DNA from: Deinococcus radiopugnans ATCC 19172
Lineage (GTDB): Bacteria; Deinococcota; Deinococci; Deinococcales; Deinococcaceae
Direction: 5' to 3'
Length of the DNA: 64,000 bases
Assembly (NCBI RefSeq): GCF_006335125.1
Contig: NZ_VDMO01000018.1
Coordinates: 6,509 to 70,508 of the forward strand
Shown here: piece after piece, positions 20,408 through 30,656 of the stretch
Layout: each line of letters opens with the position of its first letter
How positions within the stretch are numbered: the stretch's first letter is position 1
Notes under the pieces: generated by a model
The model's input: only the letters and a program-made list of their open reading frames with translations
Databases searched by the model: none
Told to the model about the DNA's origin: nothing
Position numbers and translations under genes: made by a program

Positions 20408-21313
20408 ATGAGCGAACCCACTGCCCAGACTCCCCAGCCCCAGCAGACCTACCTCAACTTCGGCTTTGCCGAGATGTTTAAGGGCGGCGTGATCATGGAC
20501 GTGGTCACGGCCGATCAGGCGCGCATCGCCGAAGCTGCCGGCGCCACCGCCGTGATGGCGCTGGAGCGCGTCCCGGCCGATATCCGGGTGGACGGCGGCG
20601 TGGCCCGCATGAGCGATCCCAAGATGATCAAGGAGATCATCGCGGCGGTGACCATTCCGGTGATGGCCAAGGTCCGCATCGGCCACATCGTCGAAGCGCA
20701 GATCCTGCAGGCGCTGGGCGTGGATTTCATCGACGAATCCGAGGTTCTGACCCCGGCCGACGAGCAGTTCCACATCCTGAAGTCCGAGTTCAAGGTGCCG
20801 TTCGTGTGCGGCGCCAAGAACCTGGGCGAGGCGCTGCGCCGCGTGGGCGAGGGTGCGAGCATGATCCGCACCAAGGGCGAGGCCGGCACCGGCAACGTGG
20901 TGGAGGCCGTGCGCCACGCCCGCACCGTGCTGGGCGAGATCCGCACCATCCAGGCCCGCCCCGCCGAGGAACTGATGACGGTGGCCCGTGACCTGCAGGC
21001 CCCCTACGAGCTGGTCCGCTACGTGCACCAGCACGGCAAGCTGCCCGTGGTGAACTTCGCCGCCGGTGGCGTGGCCACCCCCGCCGACGCCGCCCTGATG
21101 ATGGTTCTGGGTCTGGACGGCGTGTTCGTCGGCAGCGGCATCTTCAAGAGCGACAACCCCGAGCGCCGCGCGCAGGCCATCGTCAAGGCCGTGACCCACT
21201 TCCAGAACCCGGAAGTGCTGGCCGAGGTCAGCGAGGACCTGGGCGCCCCGATGACCGGCATCAACATCGACGACCTGATTCCCGCCGAGCGTCTTGCGTC
21301 ACGTGGCTGGTAA
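20408..21313 (+). CDS. pdxS: Pyridoxal 5'-phosphate synthase subunit PdxS
   Basis: A 301-residue (beta/alpha)8 synthase that makes pyridoxal phosphate from ribose 5-phosphate, glyceraldehyde 3-phosphate and ammonia delivered by PdxT. Highly conserved segments include [26 protein letters not shown] (catalytic Lys), [14 protein letters not shown] and the phosphate loop [13 protein letters not shown]. It overlaps pdxT by 11 bases, matching the usual stoichiometric complex. Confidence 0.97.
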   Translation: MSEPTAQTPQPQQTYLNFGFAEMFKGGVIMDVVTADQARIAEAAGATAVMALERVPADIRVDGGVARMSDPKMIKEIIAAVTIPVMAKVRIGHIVEAQILQALGVDFIDESEVLTPADEQFHILKSEFKVPFVCGAKNLGEALRRVGEGASMIRTKGEAGTGNVVEAVRHARTVLGEIRTIQARPAEELMTVARDLQAPYELVRYVHQHGKLPVVNFAAGGVATPADAALMMVLGLDGVFVGSGIFKSDNPERRAQAIVKAVTHFQNPEVLAEVSEDLGAPMTGINIDDLIPAERLASRGW

Positions 21314-21920
21314 ACCGCTGCATATTGGCGTCCTGGCCCTCCAGGGCGCCTTTCGCGAGCACCGGCAGCGGCTGGAGTCGCTGGGCGCACTGGTGCGGGA
21401 AGTGCGCCTGCCCGCCGATTTAGTTGGGCTGGACGGACTGGTCCTGCCGGGAGGAGAGAGCACCACCATGGCGCGGCTGCTCACGGAATACGCGCTGTGG
21501 CAGCCGATCCGCAAGTTCCACGCAGGTGGTGGGGCCGTCTGGGGCACCTGCGCCGGCGCGATTTTGCTGGCCCGCGAGGTGCGCGGCGCGCCGCCGCAAT
21601 TCGGCGGCCAGCAGGCGAGCCTGGGACTTCTGGACGCCGCTGTGCAGCGCAACGCTTTTGGCCGGCAGATCAATTCCTTTGCCGCAACGCTGCCTGTCAG
21701 CGGACTGGAGGAGCCGTTCCCGGCTGTCTTTATCCGTGCACCCGCCTTCAGCGACGTCGGTTCGCAGGCCACCGTGCTCGCCACATGGGAAGGTCAGGCT
21801 GTGATGTTGCGGCAGGATGCTGTCCTGGCCACAGCCTTCCATCCTGAGCTCAGCCCGGATGCCCGAATACACGCGCTGTTCCTGATGAAGGTGGCCGAAA
21901 CCAAGACTGAGATGACATAG
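21303..21920 (+). CDS. pdxT: Pyridoxal 5'-phosphate synthase glutaminase subunit PdxT
   Basis: A 205-residue class I glutaminase that supplies ammonia to PdxS. The start region ([13 protein letters not shown]) is typical of the family, [11 protein letters not shown] binds glutamine, the nucleophile Cys is in [11 protein letters not shown], and the His-Glu pair is in [11 protein letters not shown] chose GTG at 21303; a TTG at 21294 is a longer alternative. A repeat unit begins a few bases after its stop. Confidence 0.95.
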   Translation: MAGKPLHIGVLALQGAFREHRQRLESLGALVREVRLPADLVGLDGLVLPGGESTTMARLLTEYALWQPIRKFHAGGGAVWGTCAGAILLAREVRGAPPQFGGQQASLGLLDAAVQRNAFGRQINSFAATLPVSGLEEPFPAVFIRAPAFSDVGSQATVLATWEGQAVMLRQDAVLATAFHPELSPDARIHALFLMKVAETKTEMT

Positions 21921-21924
21921 GCAA

Positions 21925-21965
21925 CAAAATTTTCACGAGCAAGTAATATCGTGAAACAATTCACT
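21925..21965 (-). repeat. Intergenic repeat copy B (three half-site family)
   Basis: On the minus strand: AGTGAA, TTGT, TTCACGAT, nine bases ending in ACTTGC, TCGTGAA and AATTTTG. The spacer is almost identical to that of copy E at 43168. It lies between convergent pdxT and the Gfo/Idh gene, and its T-run faces away from the latter, as expected for a terminator of that gene. Confidence 0.8.
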
Positions 21966-21982
21966 TACGTATAATAGCCTCT

Positions 21983-23169
<1,187 letters not shown>

Positions 23170-23179
<10 letters not shown>

Positions 23180-24204
23180 TCCACCCCCCAGCCCACACCG
23201 TCGGGCCGGGCCAGCTCACCCGCCGTCCATTCCAGGCCGGCATACGGATCGTCGGCCAGCAGCAGCGCCCCGTCCAGATCGGCCCAGTCGCACAGGCCAG
23301 CCAGATGTGCGGCGGCGGCGATGCCCAGACTGCTCTCGATCATGCAGCCGATCATGACGCCCATGCCGTGGGCGCGGGCCAGCCGCAGCGCCGTGAGCGC
23401 CCGCAGCGGGCCGCCCAGCTTGGCCAGCTTGAGGTTCACGCCGTCGAAGGCGTCGGCCAGGGCGATCACGTCCCGGACGTGGTGCAGGCTCTCGTCGGCC
23501 ACGATGGGGACGCGGGACACGCGGCGCAGTTCGGCGTGGCCCTCCAGATCGTCCGCCGCCAGAGGCTGCTCGACCAGCTCCACGCGGGCGGCGTCCAGCA
23601 CGCCCAGCATGCGTTTGGCCTGCGGGCGGGTCCAGGCGGCGTTGGCGTCCACGCGCAGGGTCACGTTCGGCACCTCCTCGCGCAGCGCTTCCAGAATGGC
23701 CGTGTCGCGCGCCGTCCCCAGCTTGACCTTGAGAACCGTGTGCCCGGCGGCCACCGCCTCGCGGGCCTGCCGCCGCATGTCGGGCAGCTCGGCCAGGCTG
23801 ACCGTGAAGCTGCTACGCGGCAGCGGGGCGGGGGAGAGGCCCAGCAGCCGCCACACCGGCAGGCCCGCCGACACCGCGCACCACTCCAGCGCCGCCATTT
23901 CCAGCGCGCACTTGACCGAGGGGTGATCGTGCGGCATGCGCGCCGCGAGCCCTGCGTGCAGCCCGTCCCAGTCCCGGGGATCGGTCAGCGCATCCGCGAG
24001 CAGCGGCAGCACCGCCTCCACCGTGCCGCGCGTCTCGCCGTAGAAGGCGTTGGGGGCGGCCTCGCCACGCCCTGAGATTCCGTCCTGGGTGAAGGTCACA
24101 AAAGTGCGCGGGTACACGCTGTGGGTCCAGCGCGCGATACCGAAGGGCTGGGCGGTGTGCAGCTCCAGCGTTTCCCAGTTCACGTTCATAGGGGCCGCGC
24201 TCAT
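23170..24204 (-). CDS. Dipeptide epimerase (L-Ala-D/L-Glu type)
   Basis: A 344-residue enolase-superfamily enzyme of the muconate-lactonizing subgroup. Catalytic Lys pair VLKVKLG (about 160-166), metal ligands in RVDANAAW, VELVEQPL and IVADESL, and the second base Lys in NLKLAKLGG are all present, as is the MIGCMIESSLG signature of dipeptide epimerases. It probably converts L-Ala-D-Glu from murein to L-Ala-L-Glu. The ATG at 24204 overlaps the NlpC/P60 stop as ATGA, supporting joint translation with that enzyme. Confidence 0.9.
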
Positions 24205-25073
24205 GCGGTCCACCGCCCGAAGCCGGTGCAGCCTGCCGCAAGTCGCTGCCCGTACTCGCCCTCGCCCAGGGTTTCCACCGTCACACGCATATGGGTGGCA
24301 TTGGCGTGGACCATGCGCTGCCCGTCCAGCATGACGCCGACGTGACCGGGAAAGAAGGCCAGATCGCCGCGCTGGGGGGCCGTGACGACCGTCAATGCCT
24401 CCTGCTGCTGGTCCGCGTCGCGGGGAAGGAACTGCCCGAAGGCGGCGAAGGCCAGCTGGCTCAGGCCCGAGCAGTCCAGCCCCCATGCGCTGCGCCCGCC
24501 CCAGACATACGGGGTGTCCAGAAAGCGCAGGGCCAGCGCCGCCGGGTCTGCGTCCTCAAGGGGGGAAAGGACAGGCTCGCCCACCCAGGCGGCCGTGCCG
24601 CCCGGCAGCACCACGGGCACCCAGCGCCGCCCACCTTCCTCGACCACCTCGCCCGGCGCACGGGTCATCCTGGCCCCCAGGCACAGCTCGCCAACAATCG
24701 GCTGGCTGACCTTCGGCCCGGCGAAGGCGTGGGCGCGCAGGGCGGTGACGGTGAGGGTTTCACCGCTGGGGGGCGCGGTCAGGCCGCCCAGCCGCGTCCA
24801 GCCCAGGTAGCGGTCCTGCCCCGTCCGGACGTATACCCAGCCGTGCCCGTCGTCCCACAGGCGCTCCAGCGCCTCGCCGGGCAACGCTTCGCTGACCTGG
24901 GCGGCGTCCGTGCGCGGCGCGGCGCGCAGGCTCAGGCGAGCGGCGGCAGCCACGGGGCGGGGCGTGACATACGTCCAGCCGCTGCCCTCCAGCTGACCGC
25001 GCAGGCTTTCCTCGGCGTGCCGGGTCTCGGGGTGGTGGGCGTGGGTCCGGGGATCGGGCGGGAGGGGCACCAT
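24201..25073 (-). CDS. SH3-NlpC/P60 endopeptidase (YkfC-like)
   Basis: A 290-residue cysteine peptidase with no signal peptide, so probably cytoplasmic. About 170 residues of SH3-like repeats (RLSLRAAPRTDAAQVSEALPGE onward) precede the C40 domain with catalytic Cys in WGLDCSGLSQ (about 217), His in GHVGVML and a polar residue in MVHANATH. This is the plan of Bacillus YkfC, which cuts after gamma-D-Glu in imported muropeptides. A leaderless promoter (TACCCT, seven bases before the ATG) allows it and the next two genes to be transcribed separately from the dipeptidase. Confidence 0.88.
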   Translation of the reverse strand: MVPLPPDPRTHAHHPETRHAEESLRGQLEGSGWTYVTPRPVAAAARLSLRAAPRTDAAQVSEALPGEALERLWDDGHGWVYVRTGQDRYLGWTRLGGLTAPPSGETLTVTALRAHAFAGPKVSQPIVGELCLGARMTRAPGEVVEEGGRRWVPVVLPGGTAAWVGEPVLSPLEDADPAALALRFLDTPYVWGGRSAWGLDCSGLSQLAFAAFGQFLPRDADQQQEALTVVTAPQRGDLAFFPGHVGVMLDGQRMVHANATHMRVTVETLGEGEYGQRLAAGCTGFGRWTA

Positions 25074-25080
25074 GCCCGAC

Positions 25081-25086
25081 AGGGTA
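25081..25086 (-). promoter_or_regulatory. Leaderless -10 box of the NlpC/P60 gene
   Basis: TACCCT on the minus strand, seven bases before the ATG at 25073. It lies in the 43-base gap after the dipeptidase gene. Confidence 0.5.
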
Positions 25087-25116
25087 GCGGGAAATCCGTA
25101 CTGGGGCGCGGCGGCG

Positions 25117-26091
25117 TTACAGGTACGTCGTCAGCCAGCGCCGCCAGTTGTCGCTTGCCACGCCTGCCCGGTGTTCGGCAGGCAAGCGGTCCAGAAAACG
25201 GGGGAGATCGCGGTAGCTCCCCACGCCCACCGGGGTCTTCTCGGCCCCGAAGCCGCCGTCCATGTCGCTGCCCAGGGCCACGCGGTCCCAGCCGACCAGT
25301 TCGGCGTAGTGCCGGGCGTGGGCGGCCAGATCCTCCAGCGTCGCACCGTGCGTGGCCCCGTCGCGGATGAACGCACTCAGGAAGACCAGCCCGATCACCC
25401 CGTCCTGTCTGGCAATGGCCCGCACCATCTCGTCGCTCAGGTGGCGGTTGCCGGGCACCAGCGCGCGGGCGTTGGAGTGCGAGGCGATCATGCGTGGCCC
25501 GATCTCGGCGACATCCCAGAACGCGGCGTCGTCGAGATGCGAGGCGTCCAGCGCAATGTTCAGGTCCCGCATGGCCGTCACCAGCGCCCGGCCCGCCTCC
25601 GTCAGCCCTCCCGGCGCTCCGGTGCCGCCGGCGTACCGCGTCGCGCCCCAGGCCGGGCCAATCAGTCGCACGCCCGCGTCCACCCAGAACGGCAGGTCGT
25701 CGGCGTCCCGCAGCGGATCGGCTCCCTCCATCAGCAGCACGACGCCGGGGGGGCCGTCCGGCCCCTCCAAGTGGGCGCGGACCTCGGCCCCCGAGCGCAG
25801 CAGCCGGATGTGGCCGCCGTCTTCCCAGCGGCGGTACACGTCCAGCTGCGCCAGCGCCTGCGCCCGCGCGCCGACGTGATCGGTGTAGCCCGTGGGCGAG
25901 TCCGGCGTGCGCGGCAGCGCGAACAGCGTCCCGAAGCACACCCGCAGGCCCGCCGCCCGCATCTCCGAAAAGGTGGTGGTGGCGGTCTGGCCCTCCACCG
26001 GGTCCACCGCCCGCAGGCCGTCCAGGGGCAGCGTCAGGTCGCGCCCGTTCAGCGCGTTGTAGGCCAGGTCCAGGTGACCGTCGATCAGCAT
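25117..26091 (-). CDS. Membrane dipeptidase (peptidase M19)
   Basis: A 324-residue zinc dipeptidase of the renal dipeptidase family. Metal-binding segments: IDGHLDLAYN at the N terminus, a bridging Glu in VVLLMEGADPL (about 120), His residues in LDASHLDD and MIASHSNARAL, and GSDMDGGFG. It lacks a signal peptide. The ATG at 26091 overlaps the HAD gene stop by seven bases. In this cassette it could split the L-Ala-Glu dipeptide made by the epimerase, or D-amino-acid-containing dipeptides, which the family accepts. Confidence 0.9.
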   Translation of the reverse strand: MLIDGHLDLAYNALNGRDLTLPLDGLRAVDPVEGQTATTTFSEMRAAGLRVCFGTLFALPRTPDSPTGYTDHVGARAQALAQLDVYRRWEDGGHIRLLRSGAEVRAHLEGPDGPPGVVLLMEGADPLRDADDLPFWVDAGVRLIGPAWGATRYAGGTGAPGGLTEAGRALVTAMRDLNIALDASHLDDAAFWDVAEIGPRMIASHSNARALVPGNRHLSDEMVRAIARQDGVIGLVFLSAFIRDGATHGATLEDLAAHARHYAELVGWDRVALGSDMDGGFGAEKTPVGVGSYRDLPRFLDRLPAEHRAGVASDNWRRWLTTYL

Positions 26092-26819
26092 GGGCCGCCC
26101 ACCCCGGCGGGCACCCTTTCTCCCACCAGGCCCAACACCGCGCGCAGGTCGTGGATGGCCTCCTCGTCTTGCCCCTGCAGATCGATCACCGTGGCCTGCA
26201 TGCCCAGCGCGCGGGCGGCCTCCACGTTTTCCGGCTTGTCGTCCACGAACAGGATCTCGGCCGGCCGCAGGCCCAGCGCGTCGGCCGCGTGCAGAAACGC
26301 CCCCGCGTCCGGCTTGTGCACGCCCACCGCACACGTCGCCACGGCGACATCCACCAGATCGTCCAGACCCACCGCCTCCAGCGTGCGGTCGATGCTGGGC
26401 AGCGTGTTGCTCAGCACGCCGATCTTCAGCCCCTGGGCGCGCAGTGCCCGCAGCACCTCTCGGGCATGCGGCACCGGCTTCATGAACCGCTCGTAGGGGT
26501 ACTCGGCCATGAAGACGGCGGCCTCGGCAGGGGGCAGGCCCAACCGTCCCATCAGCTCCTGGCCGTAGCCGTCCCAGAAGGCGGTCTCGTCGTCCTCGGT
26601 GCGCAGGTCCCACCATGTCAGCGCCCGTTCCTGCCAGTGACGCAGCATCTCCGCACCCACCACTCGCGCGTCCAGCCCATACTCCTCGGCAGCCCAGCGC
26701 GCAGCCTCGGCGTAGACCTCGCGGTCCGTGAAGGCGATGGTGTCGTCCCGGTCGAACAGGACTGCTCGGACAGGGGACAGGCTGATTCGGTTCGGCGGCG
26801 CTGCGGGCTGTGGCGTCAT
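26085..26819 (-). CDS. HAD-IA family hydrolase
   Basis: A 244-residue haloacid-dehalogenase-type phosphatase. Motif I is VLFDRDDTIAFTD (nucleophile and acid Asp), motif II is IGVLSNTLPS, the conserved Lys is in VGVHKPDAGAFLHA, and motif IV is ILFVDDKPENVEAA. A helical cap follows motif I, as in phosphoglycolate phosphatase-like enzymes. ATG at 26819 is supported by the TAGGAT box seven bases upstream; the longer frame would run through the promoter. The substrate is unknown; first gene of the peptide-recycling group. Confidence 0.85.
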   Translation of the reverse strand: MTPQPAAPPNRISLSPVRAVLFDRDDTIAFTDREVYAEAARWAAEEYGLDARVVGAEMLRHWQERALTWWDLRTEDDETAFWDGYGQELMGRLGLPPAEAAVFMAEYPYERFMKPVPHAREVLRALRAQGLKIGVLSNTLPSIDRTLEAVGLDDLVDVAVATCAVGVHKPDAGAFLHAADALGLRPAEILFVDDKPENVEAARALGMQATVIDLQGQDEEAIHDLRAVLGLVGERVPAGVGGPC

Positions 26820-26826
26820 GCGCTCC

Positions 26827-26832
26827 ATCCTA
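26827..26832 (-). promoter_or_regulatory. Leaderless -10 box of the HAD gene
   Basis: TAGGAT on the minus strand followed by seven bases and the ATG at 26819. Confidence 0.6.
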
Positions 26833-26997
26833 GTGATCCGGCCGGCCGCCGAGGTAACGGAAGACTGAATCGAGCCTGAATTGAGCCGCGGACGACTCTC
26901 TCTGTCTTTTTTCACGGGTTTTGAGCAATAAAATTTTTTCTTATAACCTTAAGAGGCCAGTCAGCGCAACTGCGTTGCTAAACCGTGCACAAAACTC

Positions 26998-27003
26998 TAT
27001 GCT
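26998..27003 (+). promoter_or_regulatory. Leaderless -10 box of the aminotransferase gene
   Basis: TATGCT followed by six bases and the ATG at 27010. The 100 bases upstream are unusually A/T-rich for this window. Confidence 0.65.
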
Positions 27004-27009
27004 CCTGTC

Positions 27010-28167
27010 ATGTCTCTGGACGCCTTTCCCGAACACATCCTGCTGACGCCCGGCCCCACCCCGCTCCACCCGCACGCCCTGCAGGCCCTGTCCCGTCCGA
27101 TGCTGGGCCACATGGACCCGGAGGTTTTCGCCCTGAACTGCGAGATTCAGGGTGATCTGCGCGTGATGTACGGCACGGCTCCGGGCACGTTCACGGCGCT
27201 GCTGGCCGGCACCGGCAGCCTGGGCATGGAGGCCGGCTTCGCCAATCTGGTGGAGGCGGGCGACGAGGTGCTGGTCTGCGCCAACGGCAGCTTCGGGCGG
27301 CGCATGGCCGAGATGGCGGCCCGGTACGGCGCGAGGGTGCGGGTGGTCACGGCCCCGCTGGGCGAGGCGATCCGTGCCGACGACGTGGCGGCAGAACTGG
27401 CGAAAAGCGGTGACATCCGCATGGTGGCCGTCGTCCACGGCGAGACCAGCACCGGCGTGCTGAACCCGGTGCCCGAGATCGCCGAACTGGTGCGCGACAC
27501 CGGGGCGCTGCTGGCGGTGGACGCGGTGACGACGGCGGGCATGGAGCCGTTCCACATGGCCCGGTGGGGGGTGGACTACGCCTACACCGGCGCGCAAAAG
27601 TGCCTGTCGGCCCCTCCCGGCGTGGCGCCGGTGGCCATCAGTGAGCGGGCGCTGGCGCGGCACGCTGCCCGGCGCACCCCCACGCCGCTGTGGTACTGCG
27701 ACTTTGAGGGCCTGCGCGACTACTGGACGCGGCAGACCTACCACCACACCGTGCCGGTCAACCTGCACTTCGCCCTCCACGCCGCGCTGCGGGCTGCCCT
27801 GGACGAGGGGATGGCGGCCCGCCAGCGCCGCGTGCAGCAGGTGGGCGAGGCAATCGTGAGCGCCCTGGCGCCCCTGGGCTTCTCGCCGTACGTGCGCCGA
27901 CCACAGGACCGCCTGCCCACCGTGCTGGCCCTGCGCCTGCCGCAGGGCTTCGACGACGCGGGCGTGCGTCAGGCCCTGCGGGCACGCGAGATCAGCGTGA
28001 CCGGCGGCCTCGGCCCCACGGCCGGCCAGATCTGGCGGCTGGGCCTGATGGGCGAGGCCGCCCGGCCCGGCCCCTACCGCGCGCTGATGAGAGCGCTGGA
28101 AGATCTGCTGGGCGTGCGCGGCGTGATGGAACGGTTTGAGGCGGCGCTGGACGGCGTGCTGGTTTGA
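27010..28167 (+). CDS. Alanine--glyoxylate/serine aminotransferase family protein
   Basis: A 385-residue class V PLP-dependent aminotransferase. The family start [14 protein letters not shown], the PLP-contacting GTGSLGMEA and HGETSTG segments, Asp in LAVDAVTT and the Schiff-base Lys in [13 protein letters not shown] (about residue 197) are present. The C-terminal [17 protein letters not shown] is typical of the AGXT/PucG group. Likely substrates are alanine or serine with glyoxylate, or ureidoglycine; none can be chosen from context. A 15-bp hairpin follows the gene. Confidence 0.9.
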   Translation: MSLDAFPEHILLTPGPTPLHPHALQALSRPMLGHMDPEVFALNCEIQGDLRVMYGTAPGTFTALLAGTGSLGMEAGFANLVEAGDEVLVCANGSFGRRMAEMAARYGARVRVVTAPLGEAIRADDVAAELAKSGDIRMVAVVHGETSTGVLNPVPEIAELVRDTGALLAVDAVTTAGMEPFHMARWGVDYAYTGAQKCLSAPPGVAPVAISERALARHAARRTPTPLWYCDFEGLRDYWTRQTYHHTVPVNLHFALHAALRAALDEGMAARQRRVQQVGEAIVSALAPLGFSPYVRRPQDRLPTVLALRLPQGFDDAGVRQALRAREISVTGGLGPTAGQIWRLGLMGEAARPGPYRALMRALEDLLGVRGVMERFEAALDGVLV

Positions 28168-28174
28168 GCTTCTG

Positions 28175-28219
28175 ACAGGGAAAGGGGGCGAGCCGTTCCA
28201 GGGTGCCCCCTTTCCCTGT
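28175..28219. terminator. Bidirectional hairpin between convergent genes
   Basis: A perfect 15-bp inverted repeat (ACAGGGAAAGGGGGC and its complement, 15-base loop) lies eight bases after the aminotransferase stop and nine bases before the phosphoesterase stop. It lacks a T-tract on either side. Confidence 0.65.
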
Positions 28220-28227
28220 GTCGGCTG

Positions 28228-28932
28228 CTACCCCATCCGCCCGGTCTTGATCACGTCCGCGATCACCGGCGGCAGGCTCCAGGCCATGATGTCGAAGGCG
28301 CTGGAGGCGTAGTCGTAGGTGATCTTGTGCAGCGAGACCCTGGGTTTGCGCCCCACGCAGTCCACGATCACCACGTCCGCGCCGGGTTCATGGTTCAGGC
28401 TCAGGCCCACGCTGCCGGGATCGACGAAGGTGGTCTCGCCGATCACCCGTGAGAACGGCACATGCGAGCCGCCCACCACGATCACCCGCGCGCCCAGCGT
28501 CTCGGCCAGGTCCTCCAGTTCGCGCTCGCCCGCCATCAGGTCCAGGCGCTGTTCAGGATCGTGGGGGCCGCCGTGGAAGTAGCGCACCCGGCCCACCGGG
28601 GTCATGATGCGTCCGCCCGGCGGCAGGCGGCGCAGGAATTCGGTCTGCTCGGGGGTCAGCATCTTCTTGGTCCAGGTCAGGACCTGATCGGCCACCCCGC
28701 GCCGCCCCTCGCGGTCCCCCAGATCGATGGCGACGCGCATGTCGCTGGACCCCAGCCCGGTGGCCCAGCCCTCACGCTTGACAAAATCGATCACCGGGCC
28801 GGGGCTGGCGCCGTAGCCGACCAGATCGCCCACCACGATCACCTGATTGACGATGTTCTCGGTGAGGAACCGTTTGACCGCCGTCAGGGCGTGGATATTT
28901 CCGTGAATGTCGCTGATGAAGGCCAGTCTCAA
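28228..28932 (-). CDS. Metallophosphoesterase (YfcE-like)
   Basis: A 234-residue calcineurin-like phosphoesterase. Metal-site motifs: [11 protein letters not shown] at the N terminus, [17 protein letters not shown] in place of the usual GNxD/H motif, VGGSHVPF and the C-terminal VDPGSVG. Replacement of the canonical GNHD by GSSD is notable. Translation starts at TTG, nine bases after TAAGAT. The usual activity is phosphodiester or phosphoprotein hydrolysis; the substrate is unknown. Confidence 0.85.
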   Translation of the reverse strand: MRLAFISDIHGNIHALTAVKRFLTENIVNQVIVVGDLVGYGASPGPVIDFVKREGWATGLGSSDMRVAIDLGDREGRRGVADQVLTWTKKMLTPEQTEFLRRLPPGGRIMTPVGRVRYFHGGPHDPEQRLDLMAGERELEDLAETLGARVIVVGGSHVPFSRVIGETTFVDPGSVGLSLNHEPGADVVIVDCVGRKPRVSLHKITYDYASSAFDIMAWSLPPVIADVIKTGRMG

Positions 28933-28941
28933 GGTGCAGCC

Positions 28942-28947
28942 ATCTTA
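28942..28947 (-). promoter_or_regulatory. Possible leaderless -10 box of the phosphoesterase gene
   Basis: TAAGAT on the minus strand, nine bases before the TTG start. The spacing is slightly longer than usual in this window. Confidence 0.4.
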
Positions 28948-29004
28948 ACCCAGGGCCGGCGGCAGCGACAGCCGACATGCGGCGCGTCCTCATGCCCCGG
29001 CCCC

Positions 29005-29010
29005 TATCAT
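29005..29010 (+). promoter_or_regulatory. Leaderless -10 box of lnt
   Basis: TATCAT overlaps the upstream candidate ATG (29009) and lies seven bases before the GTG at 29018, favouring the GTG as start. Confidence 0.5.
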
Positions 29011-29017
29011 GGCGGGC

Positions 29018-30496
29018 GTGCCTGCCGTTCCTCCACCCGTTCTGGCCCTGCTGCTGGGCGCCCTGCTCGGCCTGTGCGGCCTGCCTCTGCCCTGGAGCTT
29101 TCTGAGCTTTCTTCCCCTGGCCGGGGTGCTGGCCTTCGCGGCCTCGGCCCGCACGGTGGAGGGCGTCCCAGGCCGATTGTTCTGGTCCGGCGTGGGCTAT
29201 TTCGCCGTGCAGCTATGGTGGCTGACCGCCTTCCTGGGCAAGCTGTTTCAGTTTCCCCCGGCGGGTGTGCTGGCGTTTGCCCTTTTCGTGCTGGAAGGGC
29301 TTTTTCTGGCCGTGATGGCCTACCCGCTGGCCCGACTGGTCCGCTCGCCCGTGGCCCGCGTCTGGGCGCTGGCCGGCGGCTGGGTGGTGCTGGAATGGCT
29401 GCGCTTCCTGGGGCCGCTGGCCTTTCCCTGGCCGACGCTGGGGTACGGTCTGTTGCCCAGCCCGGCCATTCAGATCGCGGACCTGGGCGGCGTGTTGCTG
29501 GGCAGCGTGCTGGTGGCGGGCACGGCAGCGGCGCTGGCCGGAGGCTGGGTCGGCGGCTGGAGCCTGGGTCGACAGGGAAGAGGTCGCCCGGTGCTGCTGG
29601 CCGCGGTGTGCTGGGTGGCAGCCCTGGGGTACGGCCTGACCCGCACGCCGGGCGAGGGACCAGTGCAGCCGATGCTGGTGCTGAGGACCGCCTTCGATTC
29701 GTTTGGTCGGGCGGCGGGGAGGCTAACAGCGGATGAGCAGTTGCAGATTCAGCGGCAGGCGTCGGCCAGGCGTACTCCCGACGAGGTGCTGGTCTGGAGT
29801 GAAACGGCGCTGACGGCCCCGGCCACCCAGACCGTGCTGCCCCAGTTTCCGGGACCCGGCATCAGTGGGCTCGGGACGCCGCTGTATGAACGTCCCGAGC
29901 GCAACGACGTGGTCAGCATTGATGGAACCGGACAGATCACTTCCCGTGAGGCGAAGGCGAAACTGGTGCCGTTCGGTGAATATTTCGTGTTCTACAACGG
30001 CATTTTGCGCCCCGTCTACCGCCTTATCGAAAACCAGCTTCATTTCGAACTGTCCAGCGCTCAACCCGCCCAGATCGTTGAGCCGCTCACGCTGGAAGGG
30101 GTGCGCTACGGTGCCTACATCTGCTACGACAGCGTCTTCCCGTGGGTGGCCCGCAGTCTGACCCGGCAGGGCGCTGAGTTGCTGGTCAATCCCAGCAATG
30201 ACGGCTGGTACAGCGGCTGGGGGGTGCAGCAGCACTTCATGATGGGCCGCGTGCGCGCCATCGAGAACCGGCGCTGGCTGGTCCGCAGCGTCAATAAAGG
30301 GGTGGCTGGGACGGTCAACGATCTGGGGCAGCCGGTGAGGACCCTGGCCAGCGGCGAGCAGACCCAGGCACTGAGCGTGCGTCCGAAACTCCTGACGGGC
30401 CGCACCGTGTTCAACCGGGTGGGCGACTGGCCCGCGCTGCTGCTGGCGCTGGGGATGATCGGGTACGCGGTGCGGGTGGACCGGCGGGAGGGGTGA
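29018..30496 (+). CDS. lnt: Apolipoprotein N-acyltransferase
   Basis: A 492-residue membrane enzyme that adds the third acyl chain to lipoproteins. The N-terminal half has several membrane helices (from [11 protein letters not shown]). The C-terminal half is a nitrilase-fold domain with Glu in VLVWSETAL, Lys in [14 protein letters not shown] and the nucleophile Cys in [32 protein letters not shown] is also typical. GTG at 29018 is preferred because the ATG nine bases upstream overlaps the probable -10 box. Lipoproteins encoded at 32614 and 54702 are likely substrates. Confidence 0.93.
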   Translation: MPAVPPPVLALLLGALLGLCGLPLPWSFLSFLPLAGVLAFAASARTVEGVPGRLFWSGVGYFAVQLWWLTAFLGKLFQFPPAGVLAFALFVLEGLFLAVMAYPLARLVRSPVARVWALAGGWVVLEWLRFLGPLAFPWPTLGYGLLPSPAIQIADLGGVLLGSVLVAGTAAALAGGWVGGWSLGRQGRGRPVLLAAVCWVAALGYGLTRTPGEGPVQPMLVLRTAFDSFGRAAGRLTADEQLQIQRQASARRTPDEVLVWSETALTAPATQTVLPQFPGPGISGLGTPLYERPERNDVVSIDGTGQITSREAKAKLVPFGEYFVFYNGILRPVYRLIENQLHFELSSAQPAQIVEPLTLEGVRYGAYICYDSVFPWVARSLTRQGAELLVNPSNDGWYSGWGVQQHFMMGRVRAIENRRWLVRSVNKGVAGTVNDLGQPVRTLASGEQTQALSVRPKLLTGRTVFNRVGDWPALLLALGMIGYAVRVDRREG

Positions 30497-30629
30497 TCAT
30501 TGCTGCCCTAGACGTTGAGACACACCAAGGAGCCAGGCTCGATACTTTTCAGGTGAATGATTCCACTGGGGCAGATGCGCGGGGAAGTTGTACTCATACC
30601 TGTATCTCCTGATTGTTGCTGGGCAACGT

Positions 30630-30647
30630 TGATAATGAATGTTATCA
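30630..30647. promoter_or_regulatory. Palindrome over the recombinase promoter
   Basis: TGATAA and TTATCA are perfect inverted arms around TGAATG. The palindrome overlaps the -10 box TATCAT at 30643-30648, which lies eight bases before the recombinase ATG. It fits an operator for repression; no cognate repressor is evident nearby. Confidence 0.5.
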
Positions 30648-30656
30648 TCGGCGCAA

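Noticed and set aside
26905..26960. Possible sixth copy of the TTCACG repeat
   Set aside because: Only one TTCACG half-site is present, without the paired arms; the stretch is merely A/T-rich promoter DNA.
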